From the NCBI GenBank assembly GCA_020850325.1, contig JADZEW010000016.1, positions 124,001-188,000 of the forward strand: a stretch of 64,000 bases of DNA, read 5' to 3'. Each line of letters begins with the position of its first letter. The first letter of the stretch is position 1. The notes below the pieces were generated by a model, which was given only the letters and a program-made list of their open reading frames with translations, did no database searches and was not told the origin of the DNA. Below, piece by piece: positions 25,939-33,628 of this stretch. A program made the translations under genes and the position numbers. This DNA is from Methanoregulaceae archaeon (GTDB taxonomy: Bacteria; Armatimonadota; Fimbriimonadia; Fimbriimonadales; Fimbriimonadaceae).

Positions 25939-27327
25939 TTATCTCCACTGAAAGTCCGGCGAGGCGAGCAGGGCCGCGGCATCGCCAAGGCTCGCCCCGT
26001 CGGCACCCTCGCCGAGAACCAACGGGCCGTAAGGCGCGAGCCCGTCGGGGTTGATCGACGTGCCGCCGATCTCGTTGTTGACGAGTTGGTGGGCGAAGTT
26101 CCACCGCGCAAGCAACGTTCCGGTCCAAGCGGTGGTCCGATCGGGATAACCATCGGGCATGGGCCATCCGTAGAGGGGCTGCCCCATGGCGTCCAGATGC
26201 GCCTGTATCGGCTCGCCGCCGTCGGTCTGTGCATCCAGCGCGCGGAGCGACGACACGAGGTAGTCGTAGGGCCGCTTGAGCACCGGCGGGCCGTCCAACA
26301 TCGCGTCACTGGTCAGGATCGGCATGAGCATGGCGACGATGTCTCCTCCCGTATCGAGGTAGACCTGCTCGACGCGAGGTTGAATTGCTTCGCCAGCCTC
26401 GCCGAGGAAGAAGCGGGTGAGCTTGGTCGAGATGAACTTTGCGCAGGATGGGTGTCGGGTGACGATGTCGATCACGCGATTGCCATCCTCGATCCCACCC
26501 TTGGCGGGAATCCGCTGGCCCAGCACGAGCTTTTCGCCGTCGTCGTGGGTGTTGGGGTCGAAACGGAACCGGTCACGCGGGCGCATGAAGCGATTCTCGA
26601 TCGTCCACCCCGTGAAGCAGCGCGCGACCTCGCTGACGTCCTTCTGCGTGTAGCCCCCGTACACCCCGAGGGTGTGAAGCTCCAGCAACTCACGAGCATA
26701 GTTCTCGTTGGCGACACCCTTCCGATTGACTTGGTTGTCCAAGTAGCCGAGCATCGCCGACGATTGAGCTGACGCGCGAACCATGTCCGGAAACTTGCCC
26801 AGCGCGTGCTGTCGGACGACCATGAGATCGTCGATGTTCTTCCGGTAAGCGCCATCGCCCTTGTGGGCGAAGATGTTGAAGTGGTTTGTCCAGAAGTCGA
26901 TGACCCGCTCGCGAACTTGCCACTGGCTGTAAACCGCGCGCAGGATTGCCGCTTGGCGTAGCTGGCGCATGACGTGGCCCTCGGGTAGGTCGCGCAGTTC
27001 CGCCGAACCCATGCGCATCACGTCGAGCCGGCTGAGCAAGAACTTCATCGCGGGATCGTCATCATCCGTCGGATGCAGTTGCGACTTCAGGTAAGCATCG
27101 CGGCCCATCTCGGCGAAGCGGCGGGGCTCCCCCGGAATCGGGCCGAACGCGGCGCGATGAAGGAAGCGGTGAGCTTCAGATCCGCCACGCTTGGGCATCG
27201 AGATGTCCTCCGCGCGCCGCCGTCCGGCCACGCGCTGGGTGAGCGGAGCACACCCGACGGCGAGCGTCGAGACGGCCGCTGCCCCCAAAAGGAACTGTCG
27301 GCGGTCGATCCCGGAGTCGCGTTTCAC
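25939..27327 (-). CDS. DUF1800 family Tat-exported protein
   Basis: A 462-residue exported protein of the DUF1800 family, function unknown. The N-terminus is a twin-arginine signal (DRRQFLLGAAAVSTLAVGC) ending in a cysteine that could be a lipobox, so it may be a Tat lipoprotein. Family blocks are HRFLHRAAFGP, VIDFWTNHFNIFAHKG, ENYARELLELHTLGVYGGYT and DVSEVARCFTGWTI. It sits four bases upstream of the DUF1501 gene and five bases downstream of a small membrane-protein gene, so all three probably share one transcript. Confidence 0.92.
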   Translation of the reverse strand: MKRDSGIDRRQFLLGAAAVSTLAVGCAPLTQRVAGRRRAEDISMPKRGGSEAHRFLHRAAFGPIPGEPRRFAEMGRDAYLKSQLHPTDDDDPAMKFLLSRLDVMRMGSAELRDLPEGHVMRQLRQAAILRAVYSQWQVRERVIDFWTNHFNIFAHKGDGAYRKNIDDLMVVRQHALGKFPDMVRASAQSSAMLGYLDNQVNRKGVANENYARELLELHTLGVYGGYTQKDVSEVARCFTGWTIENRFMRPRDRFRFDPNTHDDGEKLVLGQRIPAKGGIEDGNRVIDIVTRHPSCAKFISTKLTRFFLGEAGEAIQPRVEQVYLDTGGDIVAMLMPILTSDAMLDGPPVLKRPYDYLVSSLRALDAQTDGGEPIQAHLDAMGQPLYGWPMPDGYPDRTTAWTGTLLARWNFAHQLVNNEIGGTSINPDGLAPYGPLVLGEGADGASLGDAAALLASPDFQWR

Positions 27328-27331
27328 GGCT

Positions 27332-27835
27332 TTAACCCACCTCGAAAGTGGCTTGGGTTCGCCGCACGAGGACCGAGACCCCCACGCCGAGGAACGTCAC
27401 AAACAAGACAGGGGCAATCAGGAACCAGCCGACGAACGGGAAGAAGCCGGCCACAACGATGAGCATGGCGGCGCGGGTGAGACCGCTGTAGACCGACAGG
27501 CCCGGTTCCATGGCGCGGATGCGGTCGCTAAGGTGAAGCGAAAGTCCGGCCCCGCCCAAGGCGGAGATCGCGATCAGCGTAAACAGCCCGGTCATGCCGA
27601 GCAACTTGATGGGCGGGACCGGGTTCGCGGCCATGGCGACCGAGATGAAACCCAGAGTCCCCGCGACGAGCAAGCCCAGCAGGAAGCTCTGGCCGGGCCG
27701 AGAGGCAACCCGCGATTGGGCCATCTCGGCCCGCGTTCTAAAGGTGAGCGCGGCGGCAAGGAACAGAGCCCAGGTGGTGAATCCGACTCCGATCAAGATC
27801 GCGACGATGGCAAAGCTGTCTCCAATAGTGGTCAT
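27332..27835 (-). CDS. Small polytopic membrane protein of unknown function
   Basis: A 167-residue protein with about four hydrophobic helices: FAIVAILIGVGFTTWALFLAAAL, FLLGLLVAGTLGFISVAMA, LLGMTGLFTLIAISALG and MLIVVAGFFPFVGWFLIAPVLFV. I do not recognise a family. A good Shine-Dalgarno sequence (GGAGG, seven bases before the ATG) and a TATAGT -10 further upstream mark this as the first gene of the group with DUF1800 and DUF1501. An anchoring or export-helper role for those proteins is only a guess from position. Confidence 0.75.
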   Translation of the reverse strand: MTTIGDSFAIVAILIGVGFTTWALFLAAALTFRTRAEMAQSRVASRPGQSFLLGLLVAGTLGFISVAMAANPVPPIKLLGMTGLFTLIAISALGGAGLSLHLSDRIRAMEPGLSVYSGLTRAAMLIVVAGFFPFVGWFLIAPVLFVTFLGVGVSVLVRRTQATFEVG

Positions 27836-27855
27836 GGAAATCCTCCGATAAGTTG

Positions 27856-27861
27856 ACTATA
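27856..27861 (-). promoter_or_regulatory. Candidate -10 of the small membrane-protein/DUF1800/DUF1501 operon
   Basis: TATAGT on the minus strand, 20 bases before the ATG at 27835, with a GGAGG ribosome binding site between them. Confidence 0.45.
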
Positions 27862-27921
27862 GGTCAGGTTGCTCGCAACTTGGGTCAGAAGCCCCACACC
27901 AATCGGGCGTCCCGAGTCGTA

Positions 27922-27927
27922 GATAGT
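27922..27927 (+). promoter_or_regulatory. Candidate -10 of the ARC ATPase gene (leaderless spacing)
   Basis: GATAGT with five bases before the ATG at 27933. Confidence 0.4.
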
Positions 27928-27932
27928 GCTGT

Positions 27933-29585
27933 ATGTCCGAATCCTCCTCGCTTCGCGACCTCCTTGTCCGGCTGCGTGAATCCGCGCCGAAGGATGACGT
28001 CCGCCTCCAAACCTATCTCGACGCCCTTGAAGAATCGCTCGATGCCCAGGACATCGAGCAGGAGCGAGTCGATCAGATGCTCACCGAGTATCGCGAGGCA
28101 TACGAGAAGCTTACGGCTCCCGCGAACCGCATTGGCGTCTTCCTAAAGTGGCTCGACGGCGAGATTGCCTCGGTCGCATTAGGCGACGGCGAGTATGTCG
28201 CGGAAGTCGACCCGGCGCTTGAGCGAGAACAGCTCGTTCCCGGAGTCCGGGTGCGCTTGAACGACGCGTATGCGGTTGTTGGCCTTATGGAAGCCGCGAT
28301 GGGCGGGCCGCTCTTTCGGGTGGCGGAAGTCACCGACGACGCTCGTTTGCGCCTCGGGGGAGATGAACCGGGCCGCGAATCGCGACTCGTTGGCCGCGCC
28401 GCATCGCTCGATAACGCCACGATCAAGCCGGGCGACGAAGTCCGACTCGATCCCACCGGCCGGTTTGCGATCGAGCATTTCCCGCGTCGCGAAGCCAAGG
28501 AGTATTTCTTCGAGGAGGTGCCCGATCTTCCGTGGAGTGCAGTTGGCGGACAGGAAGAGGCGATCAGTCTCATCCGGGAGACGATCGAACTCCCGCTCCT
28601 CCACCCTGAGATTTTCGCCCAGTACGAGAAGAAGCCGGTCAAGGGCATCTTGCTCTACGGCCCGCCGGGCTGCGGCAAGACCCTGATCGGCAAGGCGGCA
28701 GCATCTAACCTTACCAAGGCTTATGCAGACCGAGTCGGCCACCCGGTGAAGGAAGTTTTCCTCTCGATCAGCGGCCCGAAGATCTTGAACATGTGGCTCG
28801 GCGAGACCGAGCGCATGGTCCGCGAGATCTTCTCCGTTGCGCGGGAAAAGGCGAAGGAGGGCAACTTGGTGTTCATCTTTATGGATGAGGCCGAATCGGT
28901 CCTGCGGACGCGGTCGTCGGGTCGATTTCTCAACATCAGCAACACCGTGGTTCCTCAGTTCTGCGCCGAGTTGGATGGCCTGGTGACCCTCGAGAACGTG
29001 GTGCTCATCCTCACGTCGAATCGACCTGACTACATCGATCCGGCTGTGCTGCGACCAGAGCGAATCGACCGGAAAGTCAAAGTCACCCGCCCGAATCGTG
29101 AGGCATCTCAGACGATACTCGGCATCTACTTGAAGTCCTCGCTGCCGCTCGATCCTGAGTTGCTGGCGAAGTATGACGGGGAGTCGGATTGCGCGCGGAA
29201 GGAACTGGTCGAGGGCGCGATCGACTATCTCTGGCGCTCTGAGCGGGCGACCGAGTTCCTCAAGGTGCAGTACCGTACCGGACGATCAGAGACGCTGCAC
29301 TGGCGCGACTTGGTGAGTGGGGCGTTGCTGAAGTCGGTGGTCGACCGGGCGAAGGATACGGCGATCCGGCGGGCGATCGAGGTGCCCGACTCCCCGAACG
29401 GGATTACGCTCGCCGACCTTACCGCAGGGATCGAGGCCGAGTACCGGGAGAACGAGATTTTCCCCAAGTCGGATGTCCAGGAAGACTGGCTGAAACTGCT
29501 TGACGTCGAGCCCGACAACGTGGCCCAGGTGCGGCCGGTCGGGCCCTCCCGCGGCGAAGAGTGGGTCCGGCGAACTGTTATATGA
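27933..29585 (+). CDS. arc: Proteasome-type AAA+ ATPase (ARC/Mpa family)
   Basis: A 550-residue ring-forming unfoldase related to actinobacterial Mpa/ARC, which recognises Pup-like tags and feeds the 20S proteasome. An N-terminal coiled coil (about 22-62) is followed by tandem OB domains (about 75-185). The AAA module has Walker A GPPGCGKT (243-250), Walker B IFMDEAE (315-321) and pore loop MWLGE (287-291). The ARC-specific tail EYRENEIFPKSD is present. The protein ends VRRTVI, without the hydrophobic-Tyr-X (QYL in Mpa) tail used to dock on the proteasome. No tag, ligase, depupylase or proteasome gene is nearby. A proteasome-independent role is possible. Confidence 0.9.
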   Translation: MSESSSLRDLLVRLRESAPKDDVRLQTYLDALEESLDAQDIEQERVDQMLTEYREAYEKLTAPANRIGVFLKWLDGEIASVALGDGEYVAEVDPALEREQLVPGVRVRLNDAYAVVGLMEAAMGGPLFRVAEVTDDARLRLGGDEPGRESRLVGRAASLDNATIKPGDEVRLDPTGRFAIEHFPRREAKEYFFEEVPDLPWSAVGGQEEAISLIRETIELPLLHPEIFAQYEKKPVKGILLYGPPGCGKTLIGKAAASNLTKAYADRVGHPVKEVFLSISGPKILNMWLGETERMVREIFSVAREKAKEGNLVFIFMDEAESVLRTRSSGRFLNISNTVVPQFCAELDGLVTLENVVLILTSNRPDYIDPAVLRPERIDRKVKVTRPNREASQTILGIYLKSSLPLDPELLAKYDGESDCARKELVEGAIDYLWRSERATEFLKVQYRTGRSETLHWRDLVSGALLKSVVDRAKDTAIRRAIEVPDSPNGITLADLTAGIEAEYRENEIFPKSDVQEDWLKLLDVEPDNVAQVRPVGPSRGEEWVRRTVI

Positions 29586-29629
29586 ATGTGAAGATCAGGC
29601 TCGCGGGTCCTGCCTTGCCGCAAAAGTCT

Positions 29630-29658
29630 TTAACATTTCACGATAAGCGTGATACACT
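29630..29658 (+). promoter_or_regulatory. Sigma-70-type promoter for the CapD-like gene
   Basis: TTAACA (-35, 29630-29635) and TACACT (-10, 29653-29658) are separated by exactly 17 bases. The start codon is at 29731, giving an untranslated leader of about 65 bases that contains the small hairpin GGTTC-CGGGA-GAACC just before it. This is the best -35/-10 pair seen in the window. Confidence 0.6.
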
Positions 29659-29730
29659 AGAACCTGCCGTAGTGTTTCCTCCAGGTGTTATTACTGGGGC
29701 AGCGTACGGTTCCGGGAGAACCTAGCAGGT

Positions 29731-31647
29731 ATGAGTTCGATTCAAGTCCTCGTCCAAGCGTTGCGGCGGCCGATTTACGGCTGGCGAAGGCTGGGCCGAG
29801 ACATGGGGATTGACGTCGCCCTGCTGGTGCTCGCATTACTCGCCGCGCATTGGCTCACTTACCCTCGCAGCCAGCCGGTCGAGTTTGGTGTCCCGGTGGT
29901 TTTCGAGGCCGTAGTTCTGTCGCTAGCCTGCCTCGTGTTGTTGCTATGGAGAGGCGCCTACAGCGTCAATCCGCGCTATTTTGGCCTCGGTGATTTCTTG
30001 GGAATCGGCCTCTCGGTTTCCATCGTCACGGTCTTCCAGTTCTGTCTCCCGGTCACTCCAGACGGTGATCTGAAAAGGTCACTTGCCCGAGGTCTCCTGT
30101 TTGCCGGAATGCTTGCGGTAGGTCTCAGCTCGGTTCGCATCGTCAAGCGTATCCGCTCCTGGCAAGATAGCCGCCAGTCTGAAGTCAAGGTCCGTAGGAC
30201 GCTCATCATTGGCGCGGGCGACGCCGCCGAGATGATCATGCGCGAGATCAAGCGGAGTTCTCACCCGGTCCACCGCATCGTTGGCTTCGTCGACGACGAC
30301 CCTGAAAAGCAGTCATCGCTCATCCACCAAGTTCCCGTCCTCGGTCGCACGCCCCAGATCCCAGAACTGGTCAAGGACCACGATATCGAGGAGTTGCTGA
30401 TCGCGCTGCCGTCCGCCACGGGCGAAGATATGCGGCGGATCACTCAACTTTGCCAGAGTTCTGATGCCCGGGTGCGCACGCTGCCTCCGGTCAAGACGCT
30501 TCTCACCGGTGGCCCGCAGATCTTCTCTCACTTGCGCGAAGTCGATATTGAGGACCTGCTGCGGCGAGAACCGGTTCAGACAGATTTGGAGTCCATCGCC
30601 AAGTACATTTCTGGCGAGCGCGTGCTCATCACCGGCGGTGGAGGATCGATCGGGTCCGAGTTGGCGCGCCAGATCGCGAGCCTATCCCCGGCGAACCTTG
30701 TGCTTCTGGGCAAGGGCGAGAACAGTATCTACGAAATCGAACAAGAGCTTCTCCAGACCAACCGATTCCAGCCCAGCTGCATCATCGCCGACGTCCGGGA
30801 TAAGGCCTCGATGGAGGCCGCCTTCGAGAAGTTCCGCCCGACGGTGGTGTTCCACGCCGCGGCGCACAAGCACGTGCCGCTGATGCAGGGCAACCCGATC
30901 GAGGCGATCCGCAACAATATCCTCGGTACCTGGCAGACCTCGGACCTCGCGATCAAGTACGGGGCCAAGCGGTTCATCAATGTCTCCACCGACAAGGCGG
31001 TCAAGCCATCCAGCGTGATGGGCGCGACCAAGCGCGTCGGCGAAATGATCGTCACTTCGATGGGGCGTCGCTCCGAAACCGAGTTTGCGATTGTCCGCTT
31101 CGGCAACGTCATGGGTAGCCGTGGATCTCTGATCCCTTTGCTCAAGGCTCAGATCAAGCGTGGCGGCCCCGTGCGGGTGACTCACCCCGAGATGACGCGC
31201 TATTTCATGACGATCCCCGAAGCCGTCCAGCTCATTCTGCAGGCCGGCGCTATCGGCGAGCGAGGCGAGATTTTCATCCTCGACATGGGCGATCCGATTA
31301 AGATTCTCGATCTCGCGATGGACCTCATCCGCCTCCACGGCTTGGTGCCAGGCGAGGACATCGAGGTCCAGTTCACCGGCGTACGTCCTGGCGAAAAGCT
31401 CTACGAAGAGTTGCTCTATGACACGGAGAAGCTCTCGGATACTTCGCATCCGAAGATCCGCATGGTCGAGGAGCCGTTCACCATGCAGTGGGATTTGCTG
31501 CGGACGGAGATTCAGAACTTGCTGGAGTTGTGCGCGGAAGGCCGGGCCGAAGACGCCCGCCACTCGCTGATGGAACTGGCCTGGGGCAAGAGCGTGCTCG
31601 GTGAGTTCCCGCTGAATCAGCCTACGCGCGGCGTTGTCGAAGGCTAA
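29731..31647 (+). CDS. Membrane-anchored nucleoside-diphosphate-sugar 4,6-dehydratase (CapD/WbpM/PglF type)
   Basis: A 638-residue enzyme that makes a 4-keto-6-deoxy sugar nucleotide, probably from UDP-GlcNAc, for surface polysaccharide or protein glycans. Four N-terminal transmembrane helices (about 25-130) are followed by a first Rossmann-like domain (RTLIIGAGDAAEMIMREI). The catalytic short-chain-dehydrogenase domain opens with LITGGGGSIGSELARQIA. Further markers are FHAAAHKHVPLMQGNP, NVSTDKAVKPSSVMGATKR (the region holding the catalytic lysine; long WbpM-type enzymes lack the usual tyrosine) and RFGNVMGSRGSLIPL. The length agrees with this family. The gene has its own promoter and stands alone, so the polysaccharide it serves is not shown here. 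Confidence 0.92.
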   Translation: MSSIQVLVQALRRPIYGWRRLGRDMGIDVALLVLALLAAHWLTYPRSQPVEFGVPVVFEAVVLSLACLVLLLWRGAYSVNPRYFGLGDFLGIGLSVSIVTVFQFCLPVTPDGDLKRSLARGLLFAGMLAVGLSSVRIVKRIRSWQDSRQSEVKVRRTLIIGAGDAAEMIMREIKRSSHPVHRIVGFVDDDPEKQSSLIHQVPVLGRTPQIPELVKDHDIEELLIALPSATGEDMRRITQLCQSSDARVRTLPPVKTLLTGGPQIFSHLREVDIEDLLRREPVQTDLESIAKYISGERVLITGGGGSIGSELARQIASLSPANLVLLGKGENSIYEIEQELLQTNRFQPSCIIADVRDKASMEAAFEKFRPTVVFHAAAHKHVPLMQGNPIEAIRNNILGTWQTSDLAIKYGAKRFINVSTDKAVKPSSVMGATKRVGEMIVTSMGRRSETEFAIVRFGNVMGSRGSLIPLLKAQIKRGGPVRVTHPEMTRYFMTIPEAVQLILQAGAIGERGEIFILDMGDPIKILDLAMDLIRLHGLVPGEDIEVQFTGVRPGEKLYEELLYDTEKLSDTSHPKIRMVEEPFTMQWDLLRTEIQNLLELCAEGRAEDARHSLMELAWGKSVLGEFPLNQPTRGVVEG

Positions 31648-31702
31648 GCCTTATGGGCTTGAATCTAGGCCACCGCATGGTTCGTCCCTTGCAGTCTTAA
31701 GG

Positions 31703-31748
31703 CGCGCCGCACGATCGCATCCGCGCCCCTGCGCGATCGTATGGCGCG
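31703..31748. terminator. Long GC-rich hairpin after the CapD-like gene
   Basis: ACGATCGC (31711-31718) pairs with GCGATCGT (31733-31740), and the outer CGCGCC/GGCGCG can extend the stem. It lies between the convergent CapD-like and frr genes, so it may end either transcript. No T tract is present. Its outer arm runs into a repeat copy at 31742. Confidence 0.5.
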
Positions 31749-31774
31749 GTACGACGCCCCCGCACGCCTTGTGG
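31742..31774 (+). repeat. GC-rich variant of the covarying-loop hairpin repeat
   Basis: GGCGCGG, loop TACGACGCCC, then CCGCACGCC and tail CTTGTGG. It matches the 39724-39756 copy almost base for base. The loop resembles the CACGACGCAT loop of the main hairpin family, with a different stem. Confidence 0.7.
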
Positions 31775-31800
31775 CCACACACCAGAGCTAACCAGAGCCC

Positions 31801-32361
31801 TTAAATCTCCATCAACTCGGCGTCTTTCTTCTTCTGCAGCACGTGGGCTTCGTCCACATACTTGTCCGTCATTTTCTGAATCTTCGCCTCGAAGCCCTTA
31901 AGATCGTCCTCGCTGATTTCCTTCTTCTTCTCGAGCGCCTTCAGGTGCTCATTGGCGTCGCGGCGGACATTGCGCACCGCGACTGCGGCGTTCTCCGCGC
32001 GGCTGTTCACCTGCTTGACCATCTCCTTTCTGCGCTCTTCGGTCATCTGAGGGAAGATGAGCCGGATACCGCTGCCATCCGTCACCGGGTTGATGCCGAG
32101 GTCGCTCTTCTGAATGGCTCGCTCGATGAGCGGGATCGACGACTTGTCGTAAGGCTGAATCAGCAACTGGCGCGGCTCAGGGATGCTCACGTTCGCCATC
32201 TGCGAAATCGGAGTCTCGACACCGTAATACTCAACATGAACCCGCTCCAGAACCGACGGGCTCGCACGGCCGGTCCGGTAGGTTCCAAAGTCGTGCACCA
32301 TCGCGTCGATGGCGTGCTTCATTCTTCGTTCGGCATCCTGCAGAATCTCTTCAGCGTTCAT
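31801..32361 (-). CDS. frr: Ribosome recycling factor
   Basis: Splits the post-termination ribosome together with EF-G. The 186-residue length is standard. The start ATG at 32361 (MNAEEILQDAERRMKHAID) has a strong Shine-Dalgarno sequence (AAGGAG) and matches the family N-terminus; upstream codons do not. Family blocks are RTGRASPSVLERVHVEYYG, QPYDKSSIPLIERAI and IRLIFPQMTEERRKE. The upstream neighbour on the same strand, 35 bases away, is the homogentisate-dioxygenase-like gene. Confidence 0.97.
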   Translation of the reverse strand: MNAEEILQDAERRMKHAIDAMVHDFGTYRTGRASPSVLERVHVEYYGVETPISQMANVSIPEPRQLLIQPYDKSSIPLIERAIQKSDLGINPVTDGSGIRLIFPQMTEERRKEMVKQVNSRAENAAVAVRNVRRDANEHLKALEKKKEISEDDLKGFEAKIQKMTDKYVDEAHVLQKKKDAELMEI

Positions 32362-32396
32362 AGCGGTGTTCTCCTTAGCGGGTAGCTGATTTTGGC

Positions 32397-33593
32397 TTAA
32401 TCGCCGGTCGTGTGGGCAGTGCCCGGAGGTGCGGAAACGCGCATCTGCCAGCTCTTCCAATAGTCCGGATCTTCGAGCCCAAGGGCAGCCTTGGTCATCA
32501 TGAGCGGACGGTAGGTGTCGAGCATGACCGCGAGTTCTTCGGTCTTCGTCGCACCGATCGAAGCTTCGACCGCGCCGGGCTGGGGGCCGTGGGGCAGACC
32601 GAGCGGGTGCATCGTGATCGAACCCTCTTCGATGCCCTTTCGCGAACCGAACTTGTCGTTGCAGTAGTACAGCACCTCGTCGGAATCGACGTTCGAGTGG
32701 TTGTACGGCACCACGATCGCGTCGGGGTGGTAGTCCAACATGCGCGGGCAGAACGAGCAGATCACGAACCCGCCCGAAGCGAAGGTCTGGTGGATGGGCG
32801 GCGGCATGTGGAGTTTGCCGGTGATCGGCGAGAAATCGTGGATGCTGAACGCATAGGGGAACTCATAGCCATCCCACCCGACGATGTCGAACGGATGGTA
32901 CGGATACGTGTACATCGTGTATCGCTCGCGGGCCTTGATCAGGACCAGCGTGTCTTCGCGCTTGTCGATCGTGACCAACTCGCTCGGCGGACGAATGTCT
33001 CGCTCTTGGTACGGTGCATGCTCCAGAAGCTGCCCGACTTCGTTCCGATAGCGGCGCGGTATCTCGATCGGCGTGAAGCTCTCGATCACGATCATCCGTA
33101 CGGGCAGGGTGTTGAACTGAAGGCGGTAGATGATGCCCTTCGGGATGACGAGGTAGTCCCCGGGACGGAAGTGAACGGTGCCGAACATCGACTGCAGTTC
33201 GCCCTCGCCATCGTGGACGAACAGGCACTCATCGGCATCCGCGTTCTTGTAGTAGTAGTTCATCTGCTCGGCGACGAGCACCTGATGCCAGTACACGTCG
33301 CTGTTGCCGAGCAGGCAAATGCGTCCGGTGACAGCGTCGCCACTGGGGGTCATCCTGGCGGTGCGCAGGTGGCGGTGGCGCAAAGCTTCGTCCGCCAAGA
33401 ACTCCGGTTTGCACGATCCTCGGTCCTCCCACGACTTAACTTCGGTGGGCAGGTTGATGTGATACATCAACGACATCGGGCCGCTGAATCCGCGGGTACC
33501 AAAAAGCTGTTCCGCGTACAAGCCGCCATCCGGCTTCCGGAACTGGATGTGGCGTTGCTTAGGAATTTGGCCGAGGCTTACGTATCGGGGCAT
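32397..33593 (-). CDS. hgmA: Homogentisate 1,2-dioxygenase family protein
   Basis: A 398-residue double-cupin enzyme of the homogentisate dioxygenase family, which opens the ring of homogentisate in tyrosine and phenylalanine breakdown with a non-heme iron. The N-terminal MPRYVSLGQIPKQRHIQFR and later VGWDGYEFPYAFSIHDFSP are typical. Candidate iron ligands are the His and Glu of NHSNVDSDEVLYYC and the His of GLPHGPQPG. The spacing of the first His to the acidic residues (NHSNVDSDE) differs slightly from the mammalian HRNCMSE pattern, as in the shorter bacterial subfamily. No other tyrosine-degradation gene is nearby, so the true substrate could be a related aromatic. Confidence 0.82.
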   Translation of the reverse strand: MPRYVSLGQIPKQRHIQFRKPDGGLYAEQLFGTRGFSGPMSLMYHINLPTEVKSWEDRGSCKPEFLADEALRHRHLRTARMTPSGDAVTGRICLLGNSDVYWHQVLVAEQMNYYYKNADADECLFVHDGEGELQSMFGTVHFRPGDYLVIPKGIIYRLQFNTLPVRMIVIESFTPIEIPRRYRNEVGQLLEHAPYQERDIRPPSELVTIDKREDTLVLIKARERYTMYTYPYHPFDIVGWDGYEFPYAFSIHDFSPITGKLHMPPPIHQTFASGGFVICSFCPRMLDYHPDAIVVPYNHSNVDSDEVLYYCNDKFGSRKGIEEGSITMHPLGLPHGPQPGAVEASIGATKTEELAVMLDTYRPLMMTKAALGLEDPDYWKSWQMRVSAPPGTAHTTGD

Positions 33594-33628
33594 AACTCTA
33601 TTCTACTGTCCGCGCCGAGATACGTTCG

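Noticed and set aside
29582-29725. A 47-codon frame starting ATGA-overlapped with the ARC ATPase stop, considered as a Pup/UBact-like tag
   Set aside because: Its sequence contains a good promoter (29630-29658), it lacks the tag's C-terminal Gly-Glu/Gly-Gln type end and shows no disorder-rich acidic pattern.
29659-29730. Leader of the CapD-like gene as a riboswitch
   Set aside because: Only a small 5-bp hairpin is visible; no conserved riboswitch core recognised.
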